64,000 nucleotides of DNA from Notospermus geniculatus. Taxonomy: Eukaryota; Nemertea; Pilidiophora; Heteronemertea; Lineidae. The stretch covers positions 295,336-359,335 of the forward strand of contig NMRB01000381.1 of the NCBI GenBank assembly GCA_002633025.1. Direction: 5' to 3'. Below are positions 1 to 12,417 of this stretch, in pieces. Both the position numbers and the translations under genes were made by a program. Below the pieces are notes generated by a model. It did not search any database. It was not told the DNA's origin and saw nothing but the letters and a program-made list of their open reading frames with translations. Numbering within the stretch: the stretch's first letter is position 1; the number at the start of each line of letters is the position of its first letter.

Positions 1-621
1 AAAATAATAAGGAGATCGGATCATGCCGTGATCATGAGCTTAGTCAAATAAAAACATATCCAGTGACTTGATGAGGAGCGATTAGACGATGTAGTATCCG
101 CTGCGAGTTTTGACTTTTTACCGACTTCGCCCACTCCCTTACTTATCCCTATTTCTTTCTGACGTTTAGGCTTTTACCTTTGTCTGTATTCCAGCCTGAC
201 CGCCCACTGCCTCGGAATAGGATCTCAGAGCACTAATGGAAATACGTTAACCATTAAAAGCCTGGTGATATTTGTGAGAATCGTATATACCACAGTGCGG
301 TGCGGTCATATTGTGTTGTTAGCTCTAATTGTGGAATTGGGCTTCTGGACAGCTAGCGGTACATGTAAAATGGCGGTACATGTTCACGTACATTTTCGGT
401 TGGGCTCGACCATTTTGGCTCACATGTCAGTCAAAATTTGGTGACTGCCGTCAGTTGGATGGAAGCTACATGTTGTATTCAAAACTTGTACATGAAGCGT
501 GTATATTTGAGCACGCAGAGCCGCCCTAATAGTGAAAGGCAGCTTTTGTCTCGATTTTTGATCAGCGGACAATAGACAATCAAAGTAACACTTCAATCTT
601 GTAAATCTTGTAAGTCGGCCT
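1..621. other. non-coding, nothing recognised
   Basis: No conserved coding exon, RNA gene or clear repeat is seen. The short open frames here have no recognisable protein signature. Confidence 0.5.
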
Positions 622-630
622 ACACTGTAG

Positions 631-1006
631 TAAACTCCCTACGCAGTTGTGAGTCGCGCCCCTTCGGTTTACTCGCTCTCCACAACTGCTTAACTTGGAT
701 GTGTTCGCCGCGGTTGGTCAACAGATGGCGCTGAGCGAGTCGACCAATGAGAGCACCGAGCAACTGGTAACCAAGCTGGCCTGAGACACTTTTTCATTGG
801 CCGAGCGGTTCGTAGCCATTGTAGCACAAGAACATCCGTTGCCAACGGGCCAAAGAGTTCTGAAAGCAGCGTGCTGATAGGCTGTAAAATTCGCGCCATG
901 CCCTGACGCCATCTGTTGACCAACCGCGGCGAACACATCCAAGTTAAGCAGTTGTGGAGAGCGGTAAACCGAAGGGGGCGCGATACACAACTGCGTAGGG
1001 AGTTTA
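631..1006. mobile_element. foldback DNA transposon, Mutator-like (non-autonomous)
   Basis: The 376-bp element begins taaactccctacgcagttg and ends with its reverse complement. The terminal inverted repeats are about 98 bp long (631-728 against 909-1006) with few mismatches. It is flanked by a perfect 9-bp direct repeat, acactgtag, at 622-630 and 1007-1015, which I read as the target-site duplication. Long inverted repeats plus a 9-bp duplication are typical of the Mutator (MULE) superfamily. No transposase is encoded. The open frames on the minus strand here are products of the repeat. Confidence 0.8.
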
Positions 1007-1745
1007 ACACTGTAGGTAGAGTAGGTCTATAGGCCTAGCTATTACATAAGTCGAACATGCACCCACTCATCACGTGTGGAGATGCCGCCATAGTATGATG
1101 AACTTGTTAATACTTTTACCATTTATCACTGAAGGGCACATTTTGCTGACACATTGTAGGTAGCTCCCACACAGGCGTATAGACAAACGGTAAAGAAATA
1201 GCAATAATACTAAACCCCCGGCTGACTATTCCGACATGGAGGGTTCCACCTGCACTATTAATCAATTTGATATTGCATTGTACTTGGATTAATCGAGTAA
1301 TTAGTAATAAATCCAGGTTCATTTTCTAAAGGTCGTGCTATGATATCAAAATCTATCGTTGCCAGCGAAAGGATAGGAAAGAAATCAACATTTAGTAGGG
1401 GTCATATTTCTAATACTTATTCCAGAGACGATGCTATCGGATGATACGAATTTATGGTTCTACAAAATGGCACAGACGAAAAGTGAGATAACCTTATACT
1501 ACAATAAAGCTGTGATTGATTGGCGACATTAATGACTAACATAATGATGAGTTTTAGGAAATCGATATTTTCCGATATATTCTATTTTTATGGACGATGA
1601 TCCAGGTACATACGGGGAGGAAGGAACCTTTACCGATACAAATTTCAACAGGAAGTAGACCCGTTTTGACAAAAAAACATCTGGCTTCATCTTTACGTCT
1701 ATCCTCCCCAAAGGAGATACATGTAGTAGCAGTCATTTTAGTAGA

Positions 1746-1859
1746 GAGCTTCTGCAAGCGCCCGGTTAGGCCATACGACTACGTTTATCTATTGTTTGGG
1801 TGCACTCACACAATAGATAAACGTCGTCGTAGAGCCTAACCGGGCGCTTGCAGAAGCTC
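1746..1859. repeat. 114-bp palindromic MITE-like hairpin
   Basis: The left arm gagcttctgcaagcgcccgg is matched by its reverse complement at the right end. The arms run to about 50 bp each around a short centre. No clear target-site duplication was found, so the superfamily is unknown. Confidence 0.7.
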
Positions 1860-3294
1860 AATATTGTGTAATAACGACATACTATCCATTTTGGGAGCCC
1901 AGGCGTCAGGCATACTGACGCAACAATACATGACACGTCATGTGATAACGGCCTATTGTCAGGCAACATGGGGGGTGTATGTTCTTAGTCTATATCATGT
2001 ACAGATTATTAGAGAGACAATGATGGTATTTTTGATTGAATTACACAATCCCAAATGTCGAGTTTCAGTGGTAGCCTACTGTAATATTTACATCATGGGG
2101 CCGTGCCTTATCTCCCGAAAGACCGTCAACAACGCACCAATCCGGTGTTTCACGCAGGGAAATCACTCGTTCGATCAAAAATTAGCCGTGCTTGCTGTTC
2201 TGAATGTTTATTTTCACCCACCGCAATAGGTCGGGAGCCTGCCGGTGGACGCAGAAAACAAGTCTTGCATTTTCCGCTGGCTGGAGCAGGACAATGATAT
2301 TGAGTGCAAATGTATATTTCTTTGAGATAACAATGCATGAGTCAATCTCAAAGACGAAGGAAGCGTTGCAAGATGGCTCAAGGCTACGACCCACGCACTG
2401 GAAATAAAATCTTGTGGAGTTCTGGTTGTATGAATAAAGGGCTTGTTCATAAAGAGCTGCACTTTGTACCACCCCCACAAGTGCATTTTTGTACAGCGGA
2501 AATGAAAAAAAGGGGAACTGGCTTTTATCGTCCCCATCCGCTGCAGTAGGTTACCAGTAGTTTACCTGCCGAGAGGTTGGCTCAGCAAACACAGCAAACC
2601 AGTTTACCATCTATACAAGCCTCGCGGAATAAGGGGCACACAAAAGACGAACTACGGCCACCCCAGCGATAACAAAGAAATACAGGGTAGACCAACTTAT
2701 TTCCTATGAAATATTTGATGTCGTTAGGGTGACTGGGTAACCCTGTAGCATCCGAGAGCCTGGACTGAAGGCGACGTCCAGATGAGGCCTGTCACGTCCA
2801 GGCAGCGTGGCCGATGTTGGCGTACGGACCCGCGTACGGACGGACGATTTGATAGTAGCATTATACCACAGCTGCTTTATTTCAAACTCGACAAACGTAT
2901 AAACCACGAGGGACCCAAACCTCAAGAATCAGCAGCAAACATGAACTTCAGACAACTTCAAGAAGACAACTTCACTCTCCTGTCCACTTTTCAATACTGC
3001 CCAAACAAACTCGACTCACATGACTAACCTCACTCACATGATCCAGTCTAAAAGGCCCACGCCCAACACTGGTCTCACTGAACAGTAGGCACCCAATTTA
3101 GGGTTGGTCTCACACCACAGTTCAACCACAGCTGTACACTGCTTTGTGACAAGGCCCCAATAAGTTGATTATTGCCTTTGCATTCTTCAAGACGCATGNG
3201 AAATGATGTTTGTTTTGGATCGGCATACATGTAGCTTGGCAAAAATCGATACTCATGAAACAAAAGTTGCAATATTAAAGAAAGTTTCAAAATT
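1860..3294. other. non-coding, no gene recognised
   Basis: Several short open frames overlap on both strands, but none shows a domain or matching splice sites. A single N at 3199 marks an assembly join or an uncalled base. Confidence 0.4.
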
Positions 3295-3540
3295 TTACTC
3301 ATTTAATTCCCTCCGCACAAAATCTCTTATTCTGCGACGAAGTGCTTCATCAGTGTGGCCATCATAAGTATTTCGCAATATCTGGGCAGGCAAGTCTCCT
3401 CGGACATGCGCAAGGACGCGATGGTAATTATTCTGGTGAATGTGCCAGGCATTTCTGATGGCGTCTTTTTCTGGCTGTGTCACTGGCCGTATTACTATTC
3501 TCTCAGCCGTTTTGATGATGCAGCAAACACATGAATACAA
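3295..3540 (-). CDS. hypothetical open frame, possible terminal exon
   Basis: The frame on the minus strand is open from about 3594 to a TAA at 3295-3297 but has no ATG. The most protein-like part, in the last 60 or so residues, is rich in Arg, Asp, His and Glu (it includes QPEKDAIRNAWHIHQNNYHR) and lacks the low complexity expected of chance frames. A hydrophobic stretch (CFATIVSV to CCII) lies before it. I do not recognise a family. It could be the last exon of a gene whose other exons I did not find, a decayed transposon fragment, or chance. Confidence 0.2.
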   Translation of the reverse strand: MYSCVCCIIKTAERIVIRPVTQPEKDAIRNAWHIHQNNYHRVLAHVRGDLPAQILRNTYDGHTDEALRRRIRDFVRRELNE

Positions 3541-5517
3541 TATACTAGTACATACGCTGACAATGGTCGCAAAACATGTGACGTAATCTCCCTGCTATCG
3601 AGCTGATTGAGTAGCGCCATCCATGAATTAGATCTTGGCCAATAGACTGACAGACCTTATTACATTATGCCGAAGGCGTGGTGACGAAAATCATTCTCCA
3701 AGCGTGGGGTAGATTGGCGGTAGGGGCATTCATAGTGTTAGACTGTAGTATGGAGACATTTCGTTGGAGAATATCGTACTATACGTCGCCGCATAAGTAA
3801 TTTTCGTCCGTTACGTCGCTTAGCTGCAAGATACCTTTTACGGCGTAAACTAATCGGACGAATTCCTACCATACCGAGAAGTTCTCGGCGGATGATTGAT
3901 GCACCATCGATTTGTCCGGTCTGTGATATCTGGTCACTGTCTCCTTCGTCCTTGATAACCTGTACCTTTAAGAATGACGAGGCAGTTTAGATCCGGAGGT
4001 AATTGCACTCAAACGATCCTGGCATTTGGAACGTTGGAGATAAAGCATCCAGGGTCGAAAACATCATATTTGACATGCTCGATGTCGCGCCAAATGTCCT
4101 CCTGGGGCTCTCCACGCACCTGCCGGCACTATTAAGACAAGAAATATTGCAGCGTATATCCAGGGTATACACGATATCAAGACGAGTATGAAAGGAAATG
4201 CTTGTCTTTTGATCCGTGTCGGTCTTCTTTCGTTTATTATAGGCCCGGCTGAAATCGAGAGGGACACACTGGCCAGCGAACGAATTGTACCAGAAAACGG
4301 CAAAAAACCTTTTGTTGCAATTTGTTTAGGGTTCGGCCAATTTTTTTCGTAGATTGACTGGACTAAATGCATTTGGCTCGAAATCGCTTCGGAAATGTTC
4401 GGAAGAACTCGGGTCTCACGTTCAACACCAAAATAGTTCACCACAATGTAGTAACTAATGACTTTTCTACGGACTAGCAGATGATGAAATAAACTGAGCA
4501 TGTTGAACATGATTTTTATATCATCATAAGACGTACCTATTACGTTCGTCCAGGAATAAAGTATCAGTAAAGAATGTAGCCCTACCGGAGTTAACGGTGG
4601 TTGTGGTGGACTTTATACATGTATGACGCTTCATGTACCTTGAAGAGTCCGGCTTCCAATCATGAGTGCATTGGCTGTTTGATGGATGGAGGCTGCCCTG
4701 AGGCCATATTAAGGTTAAGTGTTCAATAAAGATGGCTTTCATGAGCAACATTAGGCATTAGGAAGCTGTCATAAACTAACTTCTCGATTCCCTGGTCTCT
4801 CTGACCGCAGCACACTCTTGTCGATGATAAACGACAATGTAAGTTGCAAATACATGTAACTTGCTGATCTCTGCAGTGCATTTGTTGCTGTGGGCAACCA
4901 CATGAAATCACAAAACCTCGAAAACACAAAACCTCGAAGGTTACTGACGAAAGGCCCAACAGTTGACAATATAACATCCCCCGCCAACATTGACCTATTG
5001 GACGAAGTCAACTCAAGTTGCCCTAGTTCCATTGACCTCCCCAGATGGTTTGTAAGAATTCCTTTGGCAGCGGCGGATCAGCGAAGGTACATGTAGGCTA
5101 CGGAATATTCGGACAAATCCCGTGCACGCTAATTCACAACCAAAAAGGATGTCGAAATCTCCGTAACTCGGATTTTCGGAAGACGTATCGTTGCGATTCT
5201 TGTAATATAAAATTAGCTACATATTAACCCTTGATACCTGTTGAAGCTTCTTATCAGCATCCAAAGTGATCGCGCAGTAATGTGGTCCACGGTCCTTCTG
5301 CAGTGATTATTTAAAGTCCAAGCTTCATACACAATTTCCTTATTCTGTGCAGAAACTATGTTATATCCACGAGTAGGGCCTACAACGCTTTTTATTTGAA
5401 GAAAAAATGTTGAGTAATAAAGCAGATACAGCCCTTTGAACTTTGAAGTTACAGATTTTGTACCTTTGGAGAAAACTTTTCTTGTGATTACGATATGCTA
5501 ATTGTATGCTAATGCAA
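3541..5517. other. non-coding, no gene recognised
   Basis: Overlapping open frames at 4003-4510 on both strands have no recognisable domain. No repeat with clear termini was found. Confidence 0.4.
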
Positions 5518-5710
5518 TGATGACGTCATCTCAGGAAACCACAGACTTGACAGTTAACGGATAAGTGAATTTTTTTATTTATCATCAACTTTACCAAGTT
5601 TATCATAATCATATTCTGAACCCTCTCACAAAAAATCATTCTGGTATGTTCTGTATTTTCAGGAATTATTCGGAGATGAGTTATCTCATCTTCCTGAGAT
5701 GACGTCATCA
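5518..5710. mobile_element. MITE with CRE-palindrome termini
   Basis: The 193-bp inverted repeat begins tgatgacgtcatctcaggaa and ends with the exact reverse complement. Weaker pairing extends to about 5507-5722 (tgctaatg against cattagca). Each terminus carries the 8-bp palindrome TGACGTCA, the CREB/ATF binding consensus. No coding capacity. Confidence 0.7.
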
Positions 5711-7384
5711 GGCATCATTAGCATAAAAGATAATGAGCCAAGTTTTGGCCACTTCTTTTTTCAAAGAGCTAACTTCAAATGTCCATAATTTCCTTAATTC
5801 TCAATATTTTTGAAATGCGTAAAAAGCATGCTATTTTGCCCCTCAGGGACTTTTTTAATGAGTTTTAGAAATGAAAAATTGAAATTGTATATGAAGTTTT
5901 GACTTAAATCACGTTACTTGTAAGTAATGTAATCTGGCCTTACTCCACACACCTCGTACTGTCAGATGTCTTGATCCCGCATGCGCAAACAAGTCCAAGG
6001 CACGCCAGGAGCTTTGCCGCGATCTGTCAGTCTTATGGCCGACACCAGCCTGTCTTATCTTGGTAGATTTAGGCTAAGCCATTTGGAGATCAGCAGTCTG
6101 GCTATCTTCACTGACGTCATGGTTTCTATCCTATTAATGACATCCCCTGATCCAGCTTTATGTCGACCCCGAGTCACTGGGATTCGGTCATGATGTCTTT
6201 AGTCCAAAGCAATGATTTGTTTCTTCACATACGTGACTTACTGTAACCATTTCGTCTGGGACAAAAGCAAAAAGTTCTTATGACGGAGGCGTGGGATTTT
6301 GCTGTGGACGGAGTAAAATCAGTGCTGTGTCTTTTAGGGTAGGCATAGTTGCAATAAGTATCCATTCATCAGATGAGTCCTCCTTTTGTGCTGTTTTTAT
6401 CAATGAAGGCTTACCGTGGTAGATTTTAAACCTTTGACTTTGAGGGTCGATTGTGCTGGGGAGGAAATGTACGCTGCGTGCACAATGCATAGGACAGCCA
6501 ATTCATGCGTCAATCTACAGTCCGGTTACATCACACGTTTTTAATCACCTGAAACGCATAATAACTGCATAATTGGAATGTGCACACAAAAAGTCACTAT
6601 TGAAATCTGTGTTCATTGGATTGAAACCACAAAGTCGATCGCTGATTGCCGACTTGGCGCCATGCAATTCTAATAATCACTAGTGACGCCTATTGGTCAT
6701 CTTCTGAGAATCTCGAGTACAAAGTAGTTTCGGAGCGCGGGTAATACGGCGAGTGGTTCGAAAATGCGGGGAGTTCAGTTGCAACGATACTAATGAAGCA
6801 TTTCTTCGTACGAATAAAATCCGTCAATTTGTGTTATTGCGAAGCTGAAGGAAGGTGCACATGGTTTCATCAGGTCACTCACTCCCTTGCATTCTGAAGA
6901 GTGCGAAAATTCCCTGCGGTTTTGAAGTTCTGACGTCGCTTAATTCCGTTGGTTACAAATTAATTTGGTTTAAATGATGAAAAGGGCCTAATTATATTGG
7001 GTAGGAACACAGAGATGCAAAATATAGAACCCGCACCTTCCAGGGATAAAAACAGAATCGGGTGCGAAACAAATTGGAGTGGGCGACAAGATCAATCTAC
7101 GAAATATCGGGGGCGGAATTGATGCAAATTGATCCAATTTATGAGCGAGAATTGGGCGAGAAGGCACGGTAAGTGCGTGTAAGCATTCGGGCACAGACTC
7201 CATTAGCGGGTTCACCGTCACATGGAATGTGTAACAAATCGAATCGGATTGTACTGATAAGGTCATTCATATTGAGAGGGAGAGTAATAACTAGTGATTA
7301 TGGTTAGTGCGGTAATGATACGGTGACCTTTACTCGAGTTGCTCATTACGCCTGAAGCAGTAGTTCGCGCTCATTTATCGGATA
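5711..7384. other. non-coding, no gene recognised
   Basis: No convincing exon or repeat was found. Short frames at 5981-6193 (+), 6278-6490 (-) and 6988-7266 (-) have no recognisable signature. Confidence 0.4.
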
Positions 7385-7657
7385 TGTAAAGTGTTTTTCA
7401 CATTGAACTGGCCAAAGGTACTTGGCTGACCTCTTGTCACTAAACTGTAATGGCATCATCACAAATAATAATGTTACACAACCCTCGGTAGCCAGTGTCA
7501 TGGCTGACCAGCTTTGGCTCACACCATGAAAGAGCTATAATCTGTTTTCAAGTCAGTGTTGTGCAACACCACTATACCTCTTGGTAAATGTGATCTGGTC
7601 ACATTCCTGAGTTCAACTAAGTACCTTTGGCCAGTTCAATGTGAAAAACACTTTACA
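7385..7657. mobile_element. MITE with ~40-bp terminal inverted repeats
   Basis: The left end tgtaaagtgtttttcacatt continues through gaactggccaaaggtacttgg. The right end (about 7615-7657) is the near-perfect reverse complement. The 273-bp element has no coding capacity, and no target-site duplication was identified. Confidence 0.75.
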
Positions 7658-9360
7658 GGCATGTATGTACTTCAGTTGGGAATAAAATGTGTACAGACGT
7701 TTAGACTCTTATTCTATACGTCTTTAGTAAGGGTTATTGGTAACGTTACTGAGCAAATCCCTCTGGAGAATGATACAAGCTTCTTAGTTTGAGTAAAAAA
7801 AGGAAATGTTTGAGTCTGAATAAAAAACTTAGAGGCGTGTGAACTGAAACATATTACAACCCGAAACCTCAGCGATGACATAACTGTCATCCTGTATGCG
7901 GCAGTCCCCCCCCCCCGTGACATGTCACCAAAAGCTATAGCATCGCACTGACAGAAACGTTGTAGCTGGTTTCGAACGCTAACATACCTCGACTCTGACC
8001 TATGTGAGATTTGAGACGGTACTTTTATTGGGCCACTTATACAAGGACCTGATGAATGGTGCCAGCGAATTGCCAACGCAACAAGATACAAGCTATCAAT
8101 ATACAGATATCAAAAGCACCGAGCGTTCCCTTTTAGTTTTTCCTTTTTGTAAACATTGGTACAGTTGAGCAAGTGCAAACATGATTCGAACTGCGCCGAA
8201 GCTATTTTTGGTCGCAAGCCATTCTCAAGTAGTTCCGCAATATTTCGCCGTTTAATAGAAGTCCCATAACATTGACACAAGTGGTATGCGTCTCTGTATG
8301 TACAAGTCTCATTGATTCAGAATGTCAGTTTATGTCGGGAGGAAGTTTCATTCATACAAGCCAAGAACGATGTCAAGACAGAAAGTGAACGCTAGACATG
8401 CAGCAACGATTGTTACATTTTGTTATATTTTAATTATGAACGTATATCATTATTAAAGTTGGCAGTACATGTATTTCATTACTTTGGTTTTGCTTCGATG
8501 CATCCTGTTTTAACATTTATTAACTATTTTGAGTGATAGAATTGTCAAGTCCTGCGAGAGACATTGCTACTTCACATGTGACGGCACTGTCAGAGCGATG
8601 CATAATTCATTACACTCTCCGGAATTCGGCCGTCACGTTATTAGGTACTCTTGGGTACTGCAGCTCTATGAAGGATCGAGGTAGCCAACAACCTGGGTGC
8701 AGTATTTCCAAATCACGACTTATGTAACCGTCCGAAGATTTCCGCGTGTGCTTTCTGCATCTCTGGAGTTATCCTATCAACAATAATTGCCCAATATTGA
8801 CTCGAATACTCTCGAGTACTGAAAATTCTGCGCAGTTTCAAGCTTCATTCATTTAACTGCATTATCTCGTAAAGGATTCCACGAAAAGCAAATGTAGTTT
8901 ATTTTCAATGCATTATTGTCTTATTCGATTCTTCTCATGGCATCACCGCTGAGACTTAAGGTAGAATCGTCTATTTTATTGGTCGACATGGGAAAATCGT
9001 TTAACGGGCCATTCGCGATATGCCAGTAAGATTTGATCGGTCTTGGGATTTACTGTTATTTATTGATTGAATAATAGTATTAGAATGGAGATGAACGCTT
9101 TACATGCGAGAGCAGACTGCCAATTCACAGGTCTGGCATTAGTGAAAAACATGCCCCCAAGGGACAGAATAAAAACAACAGTGGTGCTTGCATTTAACAT
9201 GACGAAGTATTATAAAGATAGTAATTCAAATCCATGCATTCAGCAAATTTGACATGCAGCATCCATTTATATGTAGTAGTCGGTTTCAGTACCGCGTTTT
9301 GAGTAAGGAGTAGATGGGGGGGGGGGTGCACCGTATTGTGGTCAGTACTTGGTAGGCCTA
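7658..9360. other. non-coding, no gene recognised
   Basis: Homopolymer runs (C-run near 7909, G-run near 9316) and short frames only. No exon with a known signature. Confidence 0.4.
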
Positions 9361-9542
9361 TTAGGGAGGTCAGAATCACTTCCGGACGGCGGCTACGGAG
9401 GTTTAGAAATCAAACGATAAACGTAAACGTTAACGACAACGTTATTTTTGTATCGAAAATGCAATATTTGGTTAATGTGTAGTACGAAAAATAACGTTGT
9501 CGTAAAGTTTACGTTTATCGTTTGATTTCTAAACCTCCCTAA
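9361..9542. mobile_element. TA-flanked MITE with an internal insertion in its left end
   Basis: The termini are ttagggaggt (9361-9370) and acctccctaa (9533-9542), each flanked by TA (9359-9360, 9543-9544). The main inverted arms are 9397-9455 and about 9482-9538. The left terminus is interrupted by about 32 bp (9365-9396 region) bordered by a duplicated ggaggt (9365-9370 and 9397-9402). A further degenerate terminus (aaacctgcctaatta) lies near 9616-9630. Confidence 0.65.
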
Positions 9543-10332
9543 TATCACGACTTCATTGGTCAAATGACGCTCAAAACTCCTCACTTTTCGTAGTTCTCGT
9601 TCTCGCGGCAAATCTAAACCTGCCTAATTAAGCGAGTTCGTGACAACCGTTGTAACATGACAAATAAGTATTGATCGGGCCAAGACAGCCAGGCGCCACA
9701 CTGTTTCATTTTGTTTCCAAAACCCGCATTCTAATTACATACAACAACAAGCGAATTCGTGAAACACAGTACCCCAAGAGAGTCTGTCCAAACATAGCAC
9801 AAACATGATGAGCTAACGGCTGAGCAGGCTATATTTAGAATGCAAGTTCTTTATTTAGCTTCTAGCTGCCAAAGTAGATTTGCAATGAACATGGTGATTT
9901 GGCTCTCAAAGCGTCAGTTTATTAAAGGATAGCATGTTCAGCTGCGGGTGTATCATATAGGGACCATCGCAGAACAAATTGATGTATGAGAAGTATAAAC
10001 CACTAGAAGTCCAAAAGGGTGGCATCGGTGAATTTTCAAAATGTCACGAAAGCAAAGATTTTGATAGGCAGATTGGGTTTATCCGTCGATTTCAGTATTA
10101 CAGTACAGTGAACACGCCATTGTCTACGTACATTACATGAACATGTGCGTCGAGCTACTTCACAATTCACACACTACACTGTGGTGTAGAAAATACACAA
10201 CGTACAGGTGTTTGATTGCTCCTTACCGCGCGATGGTGTGACGCCCTCGTTCGTGGTTTGTCTTCGGCCATCTCACGGTCCTAGCGGAAGTACGACATTA
10301 TAGTTTATCACAAGAAAAAAAGCGGTTCTTTC
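9543..10332. other. non-coding, no gene recognised
   Basis: Apart from the degenerate terminus near 9620, no recognisable feature. Confidence 0.4.
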
Positions 10333-11255
10333 TTATGATATGATATGATGTTTTATTTGACCAACAAAAAAAGAAAATACAAGAAACTGAATACAGAAAG
10401 TAAGGTCAGGAGCCCAAACAAGATCAGACGATCGCTTCCGTTTGGGCCCCCTTGAAAGATACATGTAGATACAATATATGAAATGAATGAACATAAATAA
10501 GTGTTAAACTAAACAAGACGGAAAACCAATGACGTCAAAATAAACAGTAACATGAGTAGTAAATGTAATACAATGTAAATAGTTATACCAGTATGAGTAG
10601 TGATATATATGTCATGAATATGACACGGGTATGTACATGTATATATACAGATTAATTCGCTACAAGTGAACAGACATTACAACGTGGAATAGAACATGTG
10701 GAATTATAACCATTTAATATGTATTGTTTATAATAATTGATAAAACCAGGTAAACTGTGAGTTGTGAGTTTGTCGGAAACAATTCTTGGAAGAGAGTTAA
10801 ACACATGTACAACACTATAACGAGGTGAACGTTGTGCGAAACTATGTCTACAGAAAGGGGTAATTAAATTCACGTTATTTCTAGTGTGGTGAGAATGAAT
10901 CTGATTATTTGTTCTAAACACGTGTGTCATAAAATATGATGGGAGGCTGTTGTGATAATACTTGTAAAGAAGCTTCATTTGAATAAGTGAATGGATATCT
11001 GGAAGCTTCAGGATTTTTAATTGCTTTAAGAGAGGTTCTGAGTGGGCAAGGAAGTGACTTTTCGTGATGACACGAATTGCTTTCTTCTGTAGTTTGTGAA
11101 TTTCGGCATGGTGATAGCCCCATGATAATAAATGGTGGTTAAGATAAGGGGTAATTAGAGAGTGATATACTGTAATCAGGGTTTTTTGTGGTAGATAGTT
11201 TCTGATATTTTTTAAGATTCCTATAGCTCTTGAGATTTTCAATGAAATGACTTTA
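10333..11255 (-). mobile_element. 5'-truncated non-LTR retrotransposon (LINE), 3' end at the low coordinate
   Basis: On the minus strand a reverse-transcriptase C-terminal frame (10652-11242) is followed by a 3' untranslated tract of about 320 bp. This ends in AATAAAA and a short ATCAT/ATATC microsatellite tail (10333-10360). A simple-repeat tail in place of poly(A) is usual for CR1/L2-like and related clades. The element is cut at its 5' side close to a single N at 11256, so the truncation may be biological (5' truncation during insertion) or an assembly break. No target-site duplication was identified. Confidence 0.75.
10652..11242 (-). pseudogene. C-terminal fragment of a LINE reverse transcriptase
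   Basis: The 196-residue frame has the organisation of the region after the polymerase palm in many non-LTR reverse transcriptases. It includes RAIGILKNIRNYLPQKTL, a Tyr-x-Ser-Leu-Ile segment (VYHSLITPYLNHHLLSWG), a KLQKKAIRVIT helix near residue 52, and a cysteine-containing tail CSIPRCNVC near the end. The catalytic F/YADD box and fingers are absent, as are the endonuclease and ORF1. It cannot be an active enzyme alone. The clade (CR1/L2/Jockey-like) cannot be fixed by eye. Confidence 0.75.
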
Positions 11256-11256
11256 N

Positions 11257-12417
11257 CCCTGTGAGGTGGAAAAAACGGACAAAGAATCGGCGAGCAAAGT
11301 TAAAGGAGACGTCCATTGGCGGCCATCTTGTCGTCTCTTAGCTTGTTTTTGTTTGTTGGTGTCGGTTGAAAATAAAATGGCATAGATTTTTCAGGAACAT
11401 GCAGTCCTCAAAGGTCAAATTTGTCCAGGGGACATGTTATCCAAATGCCCTTTGTTCTGGAGACTATTTGGATCTCAGTTCGTCGTCGTACATTTTATCC
11501 GACCTTCAATTTCAACTACAAAAGCGGAGACGCCAGGAAGACTTCCACGGCAATTGATTCCCCACAGAGAAGGAAGATAGGCTTGTCAGTTTCCTCAATG
11601 GAGCCGCTTGAGATGTTTATTTTTAGGAATATTCAATATCCTCCCTTGTCAGAAAGGCAGGCTGTGCGTGGGTGTAGATGCTTCATACATCATTACTTTA
11701 ACTAGTTGTCATCGCCTTCCCTTCAATTTCCTGGGCTATTCTTCAATGAACAGTGGAGTCCTTTAATTAGGTCGTAATTAGCCCAAATATCTCGCGAGAA
11801 TATTAATCACAGGCTTAAGTTAACAGAGATAGTTTGACAAATTGGAAAGTTTTATTGCATGGACTGCTGGGTATGATATATCTAGTGCGCAGTTTTTGCA
11901 TTGCATTTCTTAACTCGTGTTCGAACAAAAACATTGAATCGATGGCGACAGAGCTCTCATGAACGTAAAATTTTTCGGTCAGGGGAAGTCGGCGTGTCCT
12001 GAACAGACATTTCTACTATTATCGCACATGGCAGCCACCACGGTGCCAACCCGCAGCAGCCGATAAGACCTCTAATATTATCTACTTATCTCGTACGTCT
12101 CTCCTAGGACGTCTTACTCCAAAATCTTGATTGATATCGACGAGAAGCGATGCTCTGTACCAAGAACCTGATTGCTAGCACCGTCAGCGTGCCTGGATCT
12201 TCATGTTTTAATGCCATTTGACAAGTGGCCGATGATATCAGATCTACCCTGAGACTTGATGATGGTGTTGGAAAGTACACCCAGCGACCAGCAGATTAAT
12301 CATATTGCGCCTTCAATGATCACTTATAGGCAGAGACGCCATATATTTCACTCCGGTTTGGATATTATATCGGCATTGTTTACGAGTTTGGGACTGTTCA
12401 GAAAGTTTCAATCGGTA
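11257..12417. other. non-coding, no gene recognised
   Basis: A motif ttaaaggag near 11300 resembles the ends of the TTAA-flanked elements elsewhere in the window, but no partner terminus was found. Nothing else recognised. Confidence 0.35.

Noticed and set aside
4064-4510. 148-codon minus-strand frame with a hydrophobic segment
   Set aside because: No family signature, and it overlaps an equally plausible frame on the other strand.
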